From NCBI GenBank assembly GCA_002839125.1, contig PGXI01000085.1, positions 1 to 5,913 on the forward strand: 5,913 nucleotides of DNA. Reading direction: 5' to 3'. Source of the DNA: Tenericutes bacterium HGW-Tenericutes-5. Its GTDB lineage: Bacteria; Bacillota_I; Bacilli_A; Izemoplasmatales; Hujiaoplasmataceae. The translations under genes and the position numbers were made by a program. Under the pieces are notes generated by a model that had not been told where the DNA came from, ran no database searches, and saw only the letters and a list, made by a program, of their open reading frames with translations. Below are positions 1 through 5,913 of this stretch, one piece after another (position 1 is the stretch's first letter; every line of letters begins with the position of its first letter).

Positions 1-1253
1 CTGGGTTAAGCTTTCTAACTTTAATTTTTTGGTTTTTTGGCTTCGAATTTGTTGGCATGCCTTTATTCGCAATAGCCGCAATCGCAGTTTTAGCACTTTA
101 CAAAAATGGTATGCTAGTTGTACCGTTTTTTCTCAATATGTTATTTATGATATCACAAACAGAATGGTCTTTAGATTTAATACCAACGTACTTATACCTA
201 ATGCCAGTTCTTATCATCATTGGCTTTATTATTCATTTTGTAAGATTCAAACCAAAATTTAACAAAGGAAAGTTGTTTTACCCTTTATTATTGCTTTTTA
301 TTGGCATGTTGTTATCAATGATTAATGCTCAATTCATCAATTCTAACTATTTATTCTATCTAGTCATTGGCTTGTTTTATATGTTTATCTATTTCTTTTT
401 TAAGAGTACAATCAATGGTGAAAGTCTTCACTATTTAATTAAGATATTCGCCGTATCCGGAGTTTTAGTGTCAATACAAGTTCTGATCTATTACATTAGA
501 GTCGATGATGTAATCTTAGCCCTTGCTACTAAAAACTTAGATTTGGGATGGGGTATTTCTAATTTTGTGGCGACATATCTAATAATGTTTATTGCAGCAA
601 TGTTTTACTTTATCAAAATCTATAAACTTCACATAATCCCAGTTATGTTAGCGACCTTTGAAATAATAATGTTAATATTTACGCTTTCAAGAGGAGGAAT
701 ATTATCTTTTGTTATAACCTTTGTTCTTTTAATGGTATATCTTTTCCATAACTGTGAACAAAAGAAACAAATGGCTATTAATATAGTAGTTGCTATAATT
801 GTTCTATCAATATTTGTATTTATCAGATTCGATATTTTCGAAACTATTTACAAACGTTTAGCTGATGGTTTCTTTATCGATAATGGTCGTTTTACACTTT
901 GGAAAGAAGCGTGGGAAAATTTCGCCGAGCATCCGCTTCTTGGGGCAGGTCTATTCGCAAGAGTAGAAGGCAATTATTTCGGTTTTTATCACAACACTTT
1001 TATGCATACTTTGGCTACACTTGGGATTATAGGAATTATTTCGATCGTCTGGCAAATCATAGAAGTTATAAAAATGTTTATCAATCGTTTTACTATTGAA
1101 AAAACGATTCTTCTTATCGCTTTAATTGGAGCTAATATTCATGGAATGGTTGATAATGTCTATTACATGCCTCAATTTATGATTATATTCTTCATCATTA
1201 TATCAGCGGTTGAAAATTATAATGAAAGCTTTTTGAAAGGTGAAGTAAGATGA
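1..1253 (+). CDS. O-antigen ligase/polymerase (Wzy_C) family membrane protein, 5'-partial
   Basis: Probably joins or polymerises lipid-linked oligosaccharides on the outer face of the membrane, in capsule, exopolysaccharide or cell-wall glycan assembly. Seen: about 12-13 hydrophobic segments, with one larger hydrophilic loop (about 830-1000) before the last three, as is usual for Wzy/WaaL proteins. That region has the family signatures: S-R-G-G at 687-698 opening a membrane segment, then R-F-T-L-W-K-E-A-W, H-P-L-L-G-A-G, and Y-H-N-T with its His codon at 990-992. The frame is open to the left edge: 18 hydrophobic codons precede the first ATG at 57, which has no ribosome binding site, so the true start is upstream of the window. 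It ends in TGA, overlapping the next gene by 4 nt. Family assignment is good; whether it is a ligase or a polymerase, and its glycan, cannot be told here. Confidence 0.85.
   Translation, partial: GLSFLTLIFWFFGFEFVGMPLFAIAAIAVLALYKNGMLVVPFFLNMLFMISQTEWSLDLIPTYLYLMPVLIIIGFIIHFVRFKPKFNKGKLFYPLLLLFIGMLLSMINAQFINSNYLFYLVIGLFYMFIYFFFKSTINGESLHYLIKIFAVSGVLVSIQVLIYYIRVDDVILALATKNLDLGWGISNFVATYLIMFIAAMFYFIKIYKLHIIPVMLATFEIIMLIFTLSRGGILSFVITFVLLMVYLFHNCEQKKQMAINIVVAIIVLSIFVFIRFDIFETIYKRLADGFFIDNGRFTLWKEAWENFAEHPLLGAGLFARVEGNYFGFYHNTFMHTLATLGIIGIISIVWQIIEVIKMFINRFTIEKTILLIALIGANIHGMVDNVYYMPQFMIIFFIIISAVENYNESFLKGEVR
1235..1243 (+). promoter_or_regulatory. Ribosome binding site of the CDF transporter, inside the upstream gene
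   Basis: GAAAGGTGA lies 6 nt before the ATG at 1250, within the last codons of the preceding gene. It supports 1250 over the in-frame ATG at 1268, and with the ATGA overlap suggests translational coupling. Confidence 0.6.
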
Positions 1254-2155
1254 AATCAGAGAAAAGAATGTTTGTTTCATTCATATTAAATTTTATCTTT
1301 ACAATCTTTGAATTTGTCGGTGGAATACTAACAAATTCAGTAGCTTTGATGTCTGATGCAGTTCACGATCTGGGTGACTCTATATCAATAGGTGTCGCAA
1401 TCTATCTTGAAAAAAAATCTAAACAGGCAAAAGATTTCAAATATACATTTGGATATTACCGTTTCTCATTGTTAGGAGGCTTAATCACTTCCATAATTTT
1501 GATAATTGGTTCAACAATAATCATCATTGAAGCTTTTAAAAGATTGTTTAATCCCGAGACGATTAATACTAGTTTAATGATTTATTTTGCAGTAATTGGC
1601 GTTATTGTTAATGGAGCTGCTGCTTTAATTGCTTCAAAAGGGAAAAGTGCCAACGAGAAAGTAATTTCTTTGCATTTATTTGAAGATGTTTTTGGTTGGG
1701 TAGCGCTTTTAATAGGAGCCATAATTATGAACATCTTCGATATTCAAATCCTAGATAGTATCTTATCAATTCTTTTCACTCTCTTCATCGTATATCATGT
1801 TTTTAGAAATTTAAAAAGTATTTTGGAAGTCTTTTTAGAAAAAGCTCCTAAAGGTTTTTCAATTGATAAAATTAAAGAAAACTTACTTGAAGAAGAAAAT
1901 GTAAAAGACATACATCACATTCACCTATGGTCAATTGAAGGCAACATTCCGATTATGACATTTCACGCTAGACTGAGTCACAAAGTAACAATCGAAGAAA
2001 CGGTTCAGATTACTTCTAACTTAAAGAATAGACTCCACAATCTTGGAATAACCCATTCCACTATTCAAATCGAATTTTTTGACAATCAATGTGAAGACTT
2101 AGATTGTGAAGATATCGAAATCGAAGATGGTAATCACAATCACCATCATCACTAA
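1250..2155 (+). CDS. Cation diffusion facilitator (CDF) family metal exporter with Cys/His C-terminal tail
   Basis: A 301-residue membrane antiporter expected to export divalent metal, most likely Zn2+, in exchange for protons. Seen: six likely membrane helices in residues 8-195; an H39-x3-D43 motif in helix 2 (context S-D-A-V-H-D-L-G-D-S) and H142-x3-D146 in helix 5, giving the His/Asp tetrad known from zinc-selecting CzcD/ZnT-type CDFs; and the family motif F-G-Y-Y-R at 67-71. A cytoplasmic C-terminal domain follows, containing H-H-I-H-L-W-S, the usual dimerising metal-sensing fold. Length is normal for CzcD-like proteins. The protein ends in an acidic tail with C281, C286 and a His cluster (residues 296 and 298-301), probably extra metal ligands. 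It overlaps the polysaccharide gene by 4 nt, so the two are co-transcribed. Zn2+ preference is inferred from the tetrad; other metals such as Co2+ or Cd2+ remain possible. Confidence 0.93.
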   Translation: MKSEKRMFVSFILNFIFTIFEFVGGILTNSVALMSDAVHDLGDSISIGVAIYLEKKSKQAKDFKYTFGYYRFSLLGGLITSIILIIGSTIIIIEAFKRLFNPETINTSLMIYFAVIGVIVNGAAALIASKGKSANEKVISLHLFEDVFGWVALLIGAIIMNIFDIQILDSILSILFTLFIVYHVFRNLKSILEVFLEKAPKGFSIDKIKENLLEEENVKDIHHIHLWSIEGNIPIMTFHARLSHKVTIEETVQITSNLKNRLHNLGITHSTIQIEFFDNQCEDLDCEDIEIEDGNHNHHHH

Positions 2156-2181
2156 GTGTAGAAAAAAAACCAAAAGTAAGG

Positions 2182-2187
2182 TATAAT
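2182..2187 (+). promoter_or_regulatory. Candidate -10 box (TATAAT) upstream of the 153-residue protein gene
   Basis: A perfect TATAAT sits 31 nt before the ATG at 2219 in the short gap after the CDF gene. An A-rich tract lies at 2162-2169, but there is no convincing -35 hexamer and no TGn extension. The gap has no terminator-like hairpin, so readthrough from the upstream operon is also likely. Confidence 0.45.
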
Positions 2188-2203
2188 AATAGTGTAGTAA
2201 AAA

Positions 2204-2213
2204 AAGGAAGTGA
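2204..2213 (+). promoter_or_regulatory. Ribosome binding site that sets the ATG start at 2219
   Basis: AAGGAAGTGA closely matches the anti-Shine-Dalgarno complement and has normal spacing to the ATG at 2219. The in-frame GTG at 2210 lies inside this site, so it cannot be the start it serves. Confidence 0.75.
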
Positions 2214-2218
2214 TTTTT

Positions 2219-2680
2219 ATGAATCTATTTATTCAACAAGTTCAGTGGCCAAAACTATCTTTGGCATACACAATTGCGACCAGTTATAAGAGCGCTCATG
2301 AACAAATCGAAAGATATCTTGCTCTAGCAAATAAAGATATCAAAGATGCATTGCTTTACCATGCCGAAATCAGAACGATGAACGCAAAAATTGTATTTCT
2401 TTATACAGAAGCTGATGAAAAAATCCAAAACTTCAATAAAAGTGAAATTCAAATTTTACCTGTTGAATCAAGTTATTACCTGCATATCAAAGTAGATAAA
2501 GAATATTACCAAGACATTCTCTTTGGCAATCAGAAGCTTCAAGACAGTTTCAATAAAGAAATTGAAGATTATTGCAAATTGCACAATGTATCGCAGTATA
2601 TGCCAGCCTTTCCTTATCTAGCACATTCAACTGATGGGAAGGAAGAACTATTCTTTCCAATTAAAAGAAATGTGGATTAG
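2219..2680 (+). CDS. Unrecognised small soluble protein; possible GyrI-like effector-binding fold
   Basis: I do not firmly recognise this 153-residue protein. It has no signal peptide or membrane segment, so it is probably cytoplasmic. Its halves look alike in layout: strand-helix-strand in residues 1-65, and again from about 78 (I-L-P-V-E-S-S-Y-Y-L-H-I) through a helix (about 104-121) to a final strand E-E-L-F-F-P-I-K. A Pro-rich stretch before an E-x-x-x-P-I ending recalls GyrI-like/MerR-type effector-binding domains, which bind small hydrophobic ligands, but key residues are not clear enough to assign it. There is no DNA-binding domain, so it would be a stand-alone ligand-binding protein. 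The start is ATG 2219, chosen from the ribosome binding site rather than GTG 2210. It lies 63 nt after the CDF gene with its own possible -10 box. Its stop codon falls inside the terminator stem. Confidence 0.8.
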   Translation: MNLFIQQVQWPKLSLAYTIATSYKSAHEQIERYLALANKDIKDALLYHAEIRTMNAKIVFLYTEADEKIQNFNKSEIQILPVESSYYLHIKVDKEYYQDILFGNQKLQDSFNKEIEDYCKLHNVSQYMPAFPYLAHSTDGKEELFFPIKRNVD

Positions 2681-2707
2681 TTATCAAAAACTAATCCACT
2701 TTTTTTT
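2672..2707 (+). terminator. Strong intrinsic terminator, probably bidirectional
   Basis: An 11-bp perfect stem (2672-2682 with 2689-2699, core GTGGATTAG/CTAATCCAC) with a 6-nt loop is followed by eight T's at 2700-2707. The left arm contains the stop codon TAG (2678-2680) of the upstream gene. On the minus strand the same hairpin lies 9 nt past the protease stop and is followed by a less uniform T-rich run (complement of 2661-2670), so it may also end the convergent transcript. Confidence 0.93.
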
Positions 2708-2708
2708 A

Positions 2709-4313
2709 TTATTTAAAGAATACTTCTATAACTGCGTGGCTATCATCGATCGTGACAATATCAATTATTAAATTTATTGAATTACCGTTATACCATTTAT
2801 AGTTTGGATACACGCTATAACCTAAACTATCTCCAGCTAAAAATAAATCACTATCTTCAACTATCGCAAACTTTTCAATATCTTCATCCATGTCGGCTTC
2901 AATAATATTTATTAATTTATTATAACTATCGGTATTGTTATTATTGAAAATTGAGTAATAATATGAATCTGGGTTATAACCATTATCGATTGCTGCACTG
3001 ATATGGAATATTACGATTCCTGAATAGGAGAACATATAATCAGTGTCGAGTTCATTTAATCCTTCAGGAGTGTAATACATCACCAGTAAATATTCATCAA
3101 AAATAGTGTTATTCCACTCATCAATAATCAATAAAACATCACCGTTTTCAAGATGAGGCATTAAATCAACCGTCATTGATTTTTCGATAACAATAGGAGT
3201 AACCCACCCTAGAAGAATTTTAGAAAATGGTTCATGATCACCAATCGTATAATCCATCATGAATGATCCTAATCCGCCTTCATTATATGCATCATCAGGA
3301 TAATAGTCATAATAATCATCAAGACCTAACATATGTCCACTCTCATGAATCAATGTTCTAGCGTTGATGTCTTCATCACCTTCATAGAAAAAATCAAGAC
3401 CCATCCAAACATAATAATTTGGATCAACACCGTCAAAGGTATCATAATACATATAATAATATTGATATGCCCACCAAAGGTCAGATCCGCTCTCATAACT
3501 TACGTCATGATTATAAATTACATAAACACCATCAATATAACCGTCGTTATTACTATCATATTGACTGTAATCAATAACACCATCATAGTATGTCAATAAC
3601 TCATAGATTAAATCGCTATCAGGATGACTTGCATCTGGATATAAATACTGTCCGGTATTAGGGTCAGTTGCATAATACTCATCATTTAAGGTTTCGTAGT
3701 AAGTTGAATCATGTTCTGCGCGGTAAAAACCATAAATATCTGCGGTTAAATCTAATTTGTTATAAGAACTTTTTAAATAATAACTATGCAAAGATTCATA
3801 AACCAAATCATCAGAACTACCATTAAAAGCGATATTTAAATCGGCTAAAACACTTGAAGCATTGCTGATTGGTTGATCGGGAAAATCAACAGCGAAAACT
3901 AAGACTTTCGCTTCACCGATAGATGGAATCCCAACATACTCTAATTCATCTTGTAATAAACTATATCCAGAAGGAATAATCGGATAATTAATCTCTGTGG
4001 TTATTTCTTCTGTAGTTGTTTCAGTGGTTATTACTATGGTTGTAGTAGTCACTACTGAAGTTGTTGTAGTAATAGTTGTTGATGCTTCAGTTGTAGGGTT
4101 ATTTGTAGTTGTATTAACAGTAGAAATACTAGAATCTGTAATACTAGAAGTAAAAACAGTACTAGAACTAATAGAGCTTGCTTCAGTGGTATCCTGAACT
4201 GTATCAGTTGAAGTAGTTTCAAAATTAGTCGTCGTCTTATTTCCTAAAAAGTCACAAGAAACAAAAAAAACTACTAAAGTTAAAGAAAATAACATAAAAT
4301 AAAACTTTTTCAT
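2709..4313 (-). CDS. M6-family (immune inhibitor A-like) secreted zinc metalloprotease, lipoprotein with Thr-rich stalk
   Basis: A 534-residue membrane-anchored, extracellular zinc endopeptidase. Seen: signal peptide of residues 1-19 (M-K-K-F, then a hydrophobic core) with a lipobox-like F-V-S-C and C20 as the probable lipidated residue; this is the only Cys in the protein. A Thr/Ser-rich low-complexity stalk spans about 27-107. The M6 domain opens with V-L-V-F-A-V-D-F-P-D (137-146). An EF-hand-like D-x-N-x-D-G-x-x-D loop (253-261) probably binds Ca2+. The zinc site is H323-E324-x-x-H327, with D333 in the third-ligand register of HExxHxxGxxD. F-M-M-D (351-354) is the likely Met-turn, and H-E-P-F-S-K...L-G-W follows. 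The C-terminal part has further M6 patterns (G-I-V-I-F-H-I, I-I-E-A-D, D-L-F-L-A-G). All catalytic residues are present, so it should be active. The start is backed by GGAGG 7 nt upstream. Divergent to the LRR lipoprotein; substrate unknown. Confidence 0.93.
   Translation of the reverse strand: MKKFYFMLFSLTLVVFFVSCDFLGNKTTTNFETTSTDTVQDTTEASSISSSTVFTSSITDSSISTVNTTTNNPTTEASTTITTTTSVVTTTTIVITTETTTEEITTEINYPIIPSGYSLLQDELEYVGIPSIGEAKVLVFAVDFPDQPISNASSVLADLNIAFNGSSDDLVYESLHSYYLKSSYNKLDLTADIYGFYRAEHDSTYYETLNDEYYATDPNTGQYLYPDASHPDSDLIYELLTYYDGVIDYSQYDSNNDGYIDGVYVIYNHDVSYESGSDLWWAYQYYYMYYDTFDGVDPNYYVWMGLDFFYEGDEDINARTLIHESGHMLGLDDYYDYYPDDAYNEGGLGSFMMDYTIGDHEPFSKILLGWVTPIVIEKSMTVDLMPHLENGDVLLIIDEWNNTIFDEYLLVMYYTPEGLNELDTDYMFSYSGIVIFHISAAIDNGYNPDSYYYSIFNNNNTDSYNKLINIIEADMDEDIEKFAIVEDSDLFLAGDSLGYSVYPNYKWYNGNSINLIIDIVTIDDSHAVIEVFFK
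3993..4235 (-). repeat. Thr/Ser-rich low-complexity stalk in the protease gene
   Basis: Encodes residues 27-107 of the protease: about 35 Thr and 13 Ser out of 81, with scattered Glu, Val and Ile. It lies between the lipid anchor and the catalytic domain, so it probably acts as an extended spacer and a possible O-glycosylation site. Thr codons are mixed (ACT, ACA, ACC and others), so it is not a clean DNA microsatellite. Confidence 0.85.
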
Positions 4314-4320
4314 AAATCAT

Positions 4321-4325
4321 CCTCC
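4321..4325 (-). promoter_or_regulatory. Ribosome binding site of the M6 protease
   Basis: GGAGG on the minus strand, 7 nt before the ATG at 4313. It fixes the start and keeps the signal peptide intact. Confidence 0.85.
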
Positions 4326-4339
4326 AAGTTGTATAAAAT

Positions 4340-4348
4340 ATTATATCA
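4340..4348 (-). promoter_or_regulatory. Extended -10 promoter of the M6 protease
   Basis: TGATATAAT on the minus strand gives the TGn-TATAAT extended -10 form, about 26 nt before the start codon. No good -35 hexamer stands at 16-18 bp spacing, as extended -10 promoters allow. The short leader leaves little room for leader-based control. Confidence 0.6.
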
Positions 4349-4417
4349 ATAATGTTTAATAATTCATACATTTTTGTTTGCATAGTTAACTTTTTTTGAT
4401 GAATTCTTTTGCCATTA

Positions 4418-4446
4418 TTAAAATTCACTATTCATTATGTTATAAT
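4418..4446 (+). promoter_or_regulatory. Promoter of the LRR lipoprotein gene (extended -10)
   Basis: TATAAT at 4441-4446 is preceded by TGT (4438-4440), giving an extended -10. TTAAAA at 4418-4423 is a 4-of-6 match to the -35 consensus at 17-bp spacing. Transcription should start near 4453, leaving a leader of about 30 nt. Confidence 0.65.
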
Positions 4447-4448
4447 GA
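4432..4448. promoter_or_regulatory. Inverted repeat over the LRR lipoprotein -10 box; candidate operator
   Basis: TCATTAT-GTT-ATAATGA: two perfect 7-bp arms with a 3-nt centre, covering the whole extended -10. A repressor bound here would block RNA polymerase. It does not match the PerR (TTATAATnATTATAA) or Fur (TGATAATnATTATCA) boxes. AT-rich DNA yields such repeats by chance, so this is tentative. Confidence 0.35.
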
Positions 4449-4471
4449 CAAAGATTAATTACTAAAAAAAT

Positions 4472-4477
4472 GGGAGG
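4472..4477 (+). promoter_or_regulatory. Ribosome binding site that sets the ATG start at 4482
   Basis: GGGAGG ends 4 nt before the ATG at 4482. An in-frame ATG at 4470 partly overlaps this site and has no site of its own, so 4482 is the start; it also places M-K-K-F at the signal peptide front. Confidence 0.75.
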
Positions 4478-4481
4478 ACTT

Positions 4482-5913
4482 ATGAAGAAATTTTCTTACT
4501 TTATTTTTTTAATGATAATACTTGTTGGCTGCAGCAACACTTCAACTAGTACTAAAACAAAGGAACTGGTTGATTTAACTTTTTTAAATGAATCTGAAGA
4601 AGTGATTCAAGTCATGGAAGACATTGAAGTTGGTTCAACAATTTCTTTACCCGAATACAATGCGGAAAACTATATTTTTGTTGGTTGGGAACAGGCAGAA
4701 GAAATCTATTACAAAGAGTATCTGGTGGAAGAATCAACTACTTTATCGGTCGTACTAGAAGATCCTACTTTGGTTTTTGATTACACATTTGATAATGAAA
4801 TGTTAAATGCATTTATTTTTTCCTATACCGGTCAAGCTAAGTATCTTACTATTCCTAGATATATTGAAGGAATACCGGTTACTAGTTTGGGTCATAATGC
4901 TTTCAGAGAATTAGATTTAGTTGAGGTACAAATTCCTAACACTGTTCAATACATTGGGCAAATGACATTTTCTTATATGCCTAATCTTGAAAAAATCTCG
5001 TTCTATGGCAATTATGGGGGATATGCAAAAGAAATTATCAGTCATGATAAGTATCAACAAATTTTAAGTGAGAACAGTGATGTCTGTAACCTAACAAAAG
5101 GTACTCTAGCTCAAGGAAAGTTTGAGTATGGCTGTCCGATTTCTGAAACACTAAGTTCAACTGAACCAGTATCAGTTAACAATCAAGTCTATATCTCTTA
5201 TGTTGTAATTTTTGATCTTGAGTTTTATGAAGAATTTGAATATAACCTTAAATTACAACATTTAAGTCTATTTAATCTTCCAAATCTTAAAACTATAGAA
5301 TTGAATGCTCGTGTTCAACATTTCGGGCCGGCATTCTTTGAAGAATTACCAAGTCTTCAAACATTAAAAGTTGATGATAACCCTTATTTTGAAGTTGTTG
5401 ATGGAGTATTGTTCACCAAAGGGTTAGAAACTTTAGTATATTATCCAGCTGACAAAAAAGGTAGCAGTTATGATGTTCCTGAAACTACAAAATTTATCTA
5501 TTTTCTAGCTTTTCGTGAAAATCAAAATCTGGAGATAATCAATATCCCTAGTAGCGTTGAAAAAATTGAAAGTGACGCTTTTTATAAAATGGAAAGAATT
5601 GAAGAAATAAATGTTACAAGGGATGAAAATCAATATTTTTCAATTAATGGTATCGTTTTTGAAGATTCTGTCTTTGGTTTAGGCTTATTTTATTTTCCAG
5701 CGAATAATCCTAATGTATCATACACTGTTCCTAAAGATGTTTATTACATAGGTGGTTCTGCATTTAATAACAGTAAGAACCTAGAAGAATTAATATTAAA
5801 TAATGGGCTTTCTTCAATTGGCTCATTGGCATTTTCTTATACAAACAAGTTAAGTATTTTGAGTATACCAGCTTCTGTTGAGTGGATATCTCATGGAGTG
5901 GTATATAGATCAA
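4482..5913 (+). CDS. Lipoprotein with InlB B-repeat-like domain and BspA-type leucine-rich repeats, 3'-partial
   Basis: A surface lipoprotein, 477 residues visible, still open at the right edge. Seen: signal peptide M-K-K-F plus a hydrophobic core and a good lipobox L-V-G-C, with C17 as the lipid anchor. Residues about 30-93 resemble one InlB B-repeat/Flg_new domain (V-G-S-T-I-S-L-P near 50, Y-I-F-V-G-W at 64-69, then T-T-L). From about 115 come BspA-type (LRR_5) repeats, with units such as L-x-x-I-x-I-P-x-S-V-x-x-I-x-x-x-A-F. The repeats pause at about 180-255, in a stretch holding the only other cysteines, C202 and C218, and resume at about 260 to the end. BspA-like LRR proteins commonly bind host or neighbouring-cell proteins or matrix; adhesion here is an inference. 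It is divergent to the M6 protease and shares its regulatory region. Total length and C-terminal anchor or domains are unknown. Confidence 0.88.
   Translation, partial: MKKFSYFIFLMIILVGCSNTSTSTKTKELVDLTFLNESEEVIQVMEDIEVGSTISLPEYNAENYIFVGWEQAEEIYYKEYLVEESTTLSVVLEDPTLVFDYTFDNEMLNAFIFSYTGQAKYLTIPRYIEGIPVTSLGHNAFRELDLVEVQIPNTVQYIGQMTFSYMPNLEKISFYGNYGGYAKEIISHDKYQQILSENSDVCNLTKGTLAQGKFEYGCPISETLSSTEPVSVNNQVYISYVVIFDLEFYEEFEYNLKLQHLSLFNLPNLKTIELNARVQHFGPAFFEELPSLQTLKVDDNPYFEVVDGVLFTKGLETLVYYPADKKGSSYDVPETTKFIYFLAFRENQNLEIINIPSSVEKIESDAFYKMERIEEINVTRDENQYFSINGIVFEDSVFGLGLFYFPANNPNVSYTVPKDVYYIGGSAFNNSKNLEELILNNGLSSIGSLAFSYTNKLSILSIPASVEWISHGVVYRS
5370..5855 (+). repeat. Two tandem LRR super-repeats of about 81-84 residues
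   Basis: Two units begin near residues 297 and 378. Each runs: N-x-Y-F, then x-x-G-[VI]-[LV]-F (start of a loop), Y-[YF]-P-A, S-Y-x-V-P, an A-F repeat, and another I-x-x-x-A-F repeat. The units share pattern more than identity and DNA similarity is low, so the duplication is old. A third unit may start near the right edge. Confidence 0.65.

Larger units (their letters stand above)
4314..4481. promoter_or_regulatory. 168-bp divergent promoter region between the two lipoprotein genes
   Basis: A very AT-rich region with outward-facing promoters for the protease (left) and the LRR lipoprotein (right), each with an extended -10 box and a strong ribosome binding site. The two -10 boxes are about 95 bp apart, so a regulator bound between them could affect both. 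No riboswitch, tRNA or small ORF with a ribosome binding site is apparent. Confidence 0.7.

Noticed and set aside
57..59. ATG at 57 as the start of the first gene
   Set aside because: No ribosome binding site precedes it, and the frame stays open with hydrophobic, family-like residues back to the window edge, so the gene starts outside the window.
29..262. Open frame of 77 codons on the plus strand at the left edge
   Set aside because: It lies entirely in another frame of the polysaccharide polymerase/ligase gene, whose own frame has clear family motifs, and it has no ribosome binding site.
899..1099. 66-codon frame inside the first gene
   Set aside because: Arg/Ser-rich shadow in another frame over the conserved Wzy_C region; no initiation signal.
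2150..2170. Terminator after the CDF gene
   Set aside because: Only a CACT/AGTG match with a one-base loop precedes an A-run; there is no stable stem and no T-run on the plus strand.
3333..3599. 88-codon plus-strand frame opposite the protease catalytic region
   Set aside because: Its Ile/Thr/Val-heavy composition is what the complement of Asp/Tyr/Asn codons produces; it is antisense to conserved M6 motifs and has no ribosome binding site.
3997..4197. Val-rich plus-strand frame of 66 codons
   Set aside because: It is the mirror of the Thr-rich stalk (Thr codons read as Val codons on the other strand), not a gene.
3993..4235. Simple-sequence (phase-variable) DNA repeat in the Thr tract
   Set aside because: Thr codons are mixed and no exact short unit repeats many times, so slippage-driven phase variation is not supported.
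4348..4420. Wide inverted repeat AATAATG (4348-4354) / CATTATT (4413-4419) flanking the intergenic region
   Set aside because: Only 7 bp of A/T-dominated arms almost 60 nt apart; expected by chance at this composition.

Overview
This is an AT-rich window with tightly packed genes, strong GGAGG-type ribosome binding sites and two N-terminal lipoprotein signals. TGA is used as a normal stop (gene 1 ends in TGA, and tryptophans are TGG). Together these suggest a low-GC Gram-positive-lineage bacterium (Bacillota/Mycoplasmatota; an Acholeplasma- or Izemoplasma-like organism would fit) that uses the standard bacterial code. The taxon is an inference from style, not a match.

Left part (1-2707, plus strand). 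A polysaccharide polymerase/O-antigen-ligase-type membrane protein enters from the left edge; its true start lies outside the window. It overlaps by 4 nt (ATGA) with a cation diffusion facilitator (CDF) metal exporter that keeps the full H-D/H-D transport site and ends in an acidic Cys/His tail. A small soluble protein of about 153 residues follows, behind its own -10 box. It is unrecognised, with a weak resemblance to GyrI-like effector-binding domains. Its stop codon is inside the stem of a strong intrinsic terminator whose U-run nearly touches the stop codon of the convergent gene on the other strand.

Right part (2709-5913). Two surface lipoprotein genes are transcribed divergently from a 168-bp intergenic region. 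Leftward is an M6-family (immune inhibitor A-like) zinc metalloprotease carried on a Thr/Ser-rich stalk behind a lipobox cysteine. Rightward is a lipoprotein with one InlB B-repeat-like domain and BspA-type leucine-rich repeats, which runs off the right edge. Both have TGn-extended -10 boxes, and a 17-nt inverted repeat covers the rightward one.

The first two genes look like the end of a cell-surface polysaccharide/transport operon. The divergent pair is a plausible surface module combining protein degradation with adhesion or binding. I see no mobile element, CRISPR array, tRNA, rRNA or clearly new system. The most useful leads are the divergent lipoprotein promoter region, the unusual CDF tail, the unidentified 153-residue protein and the cysteine-bearing insert of the repeat protein.
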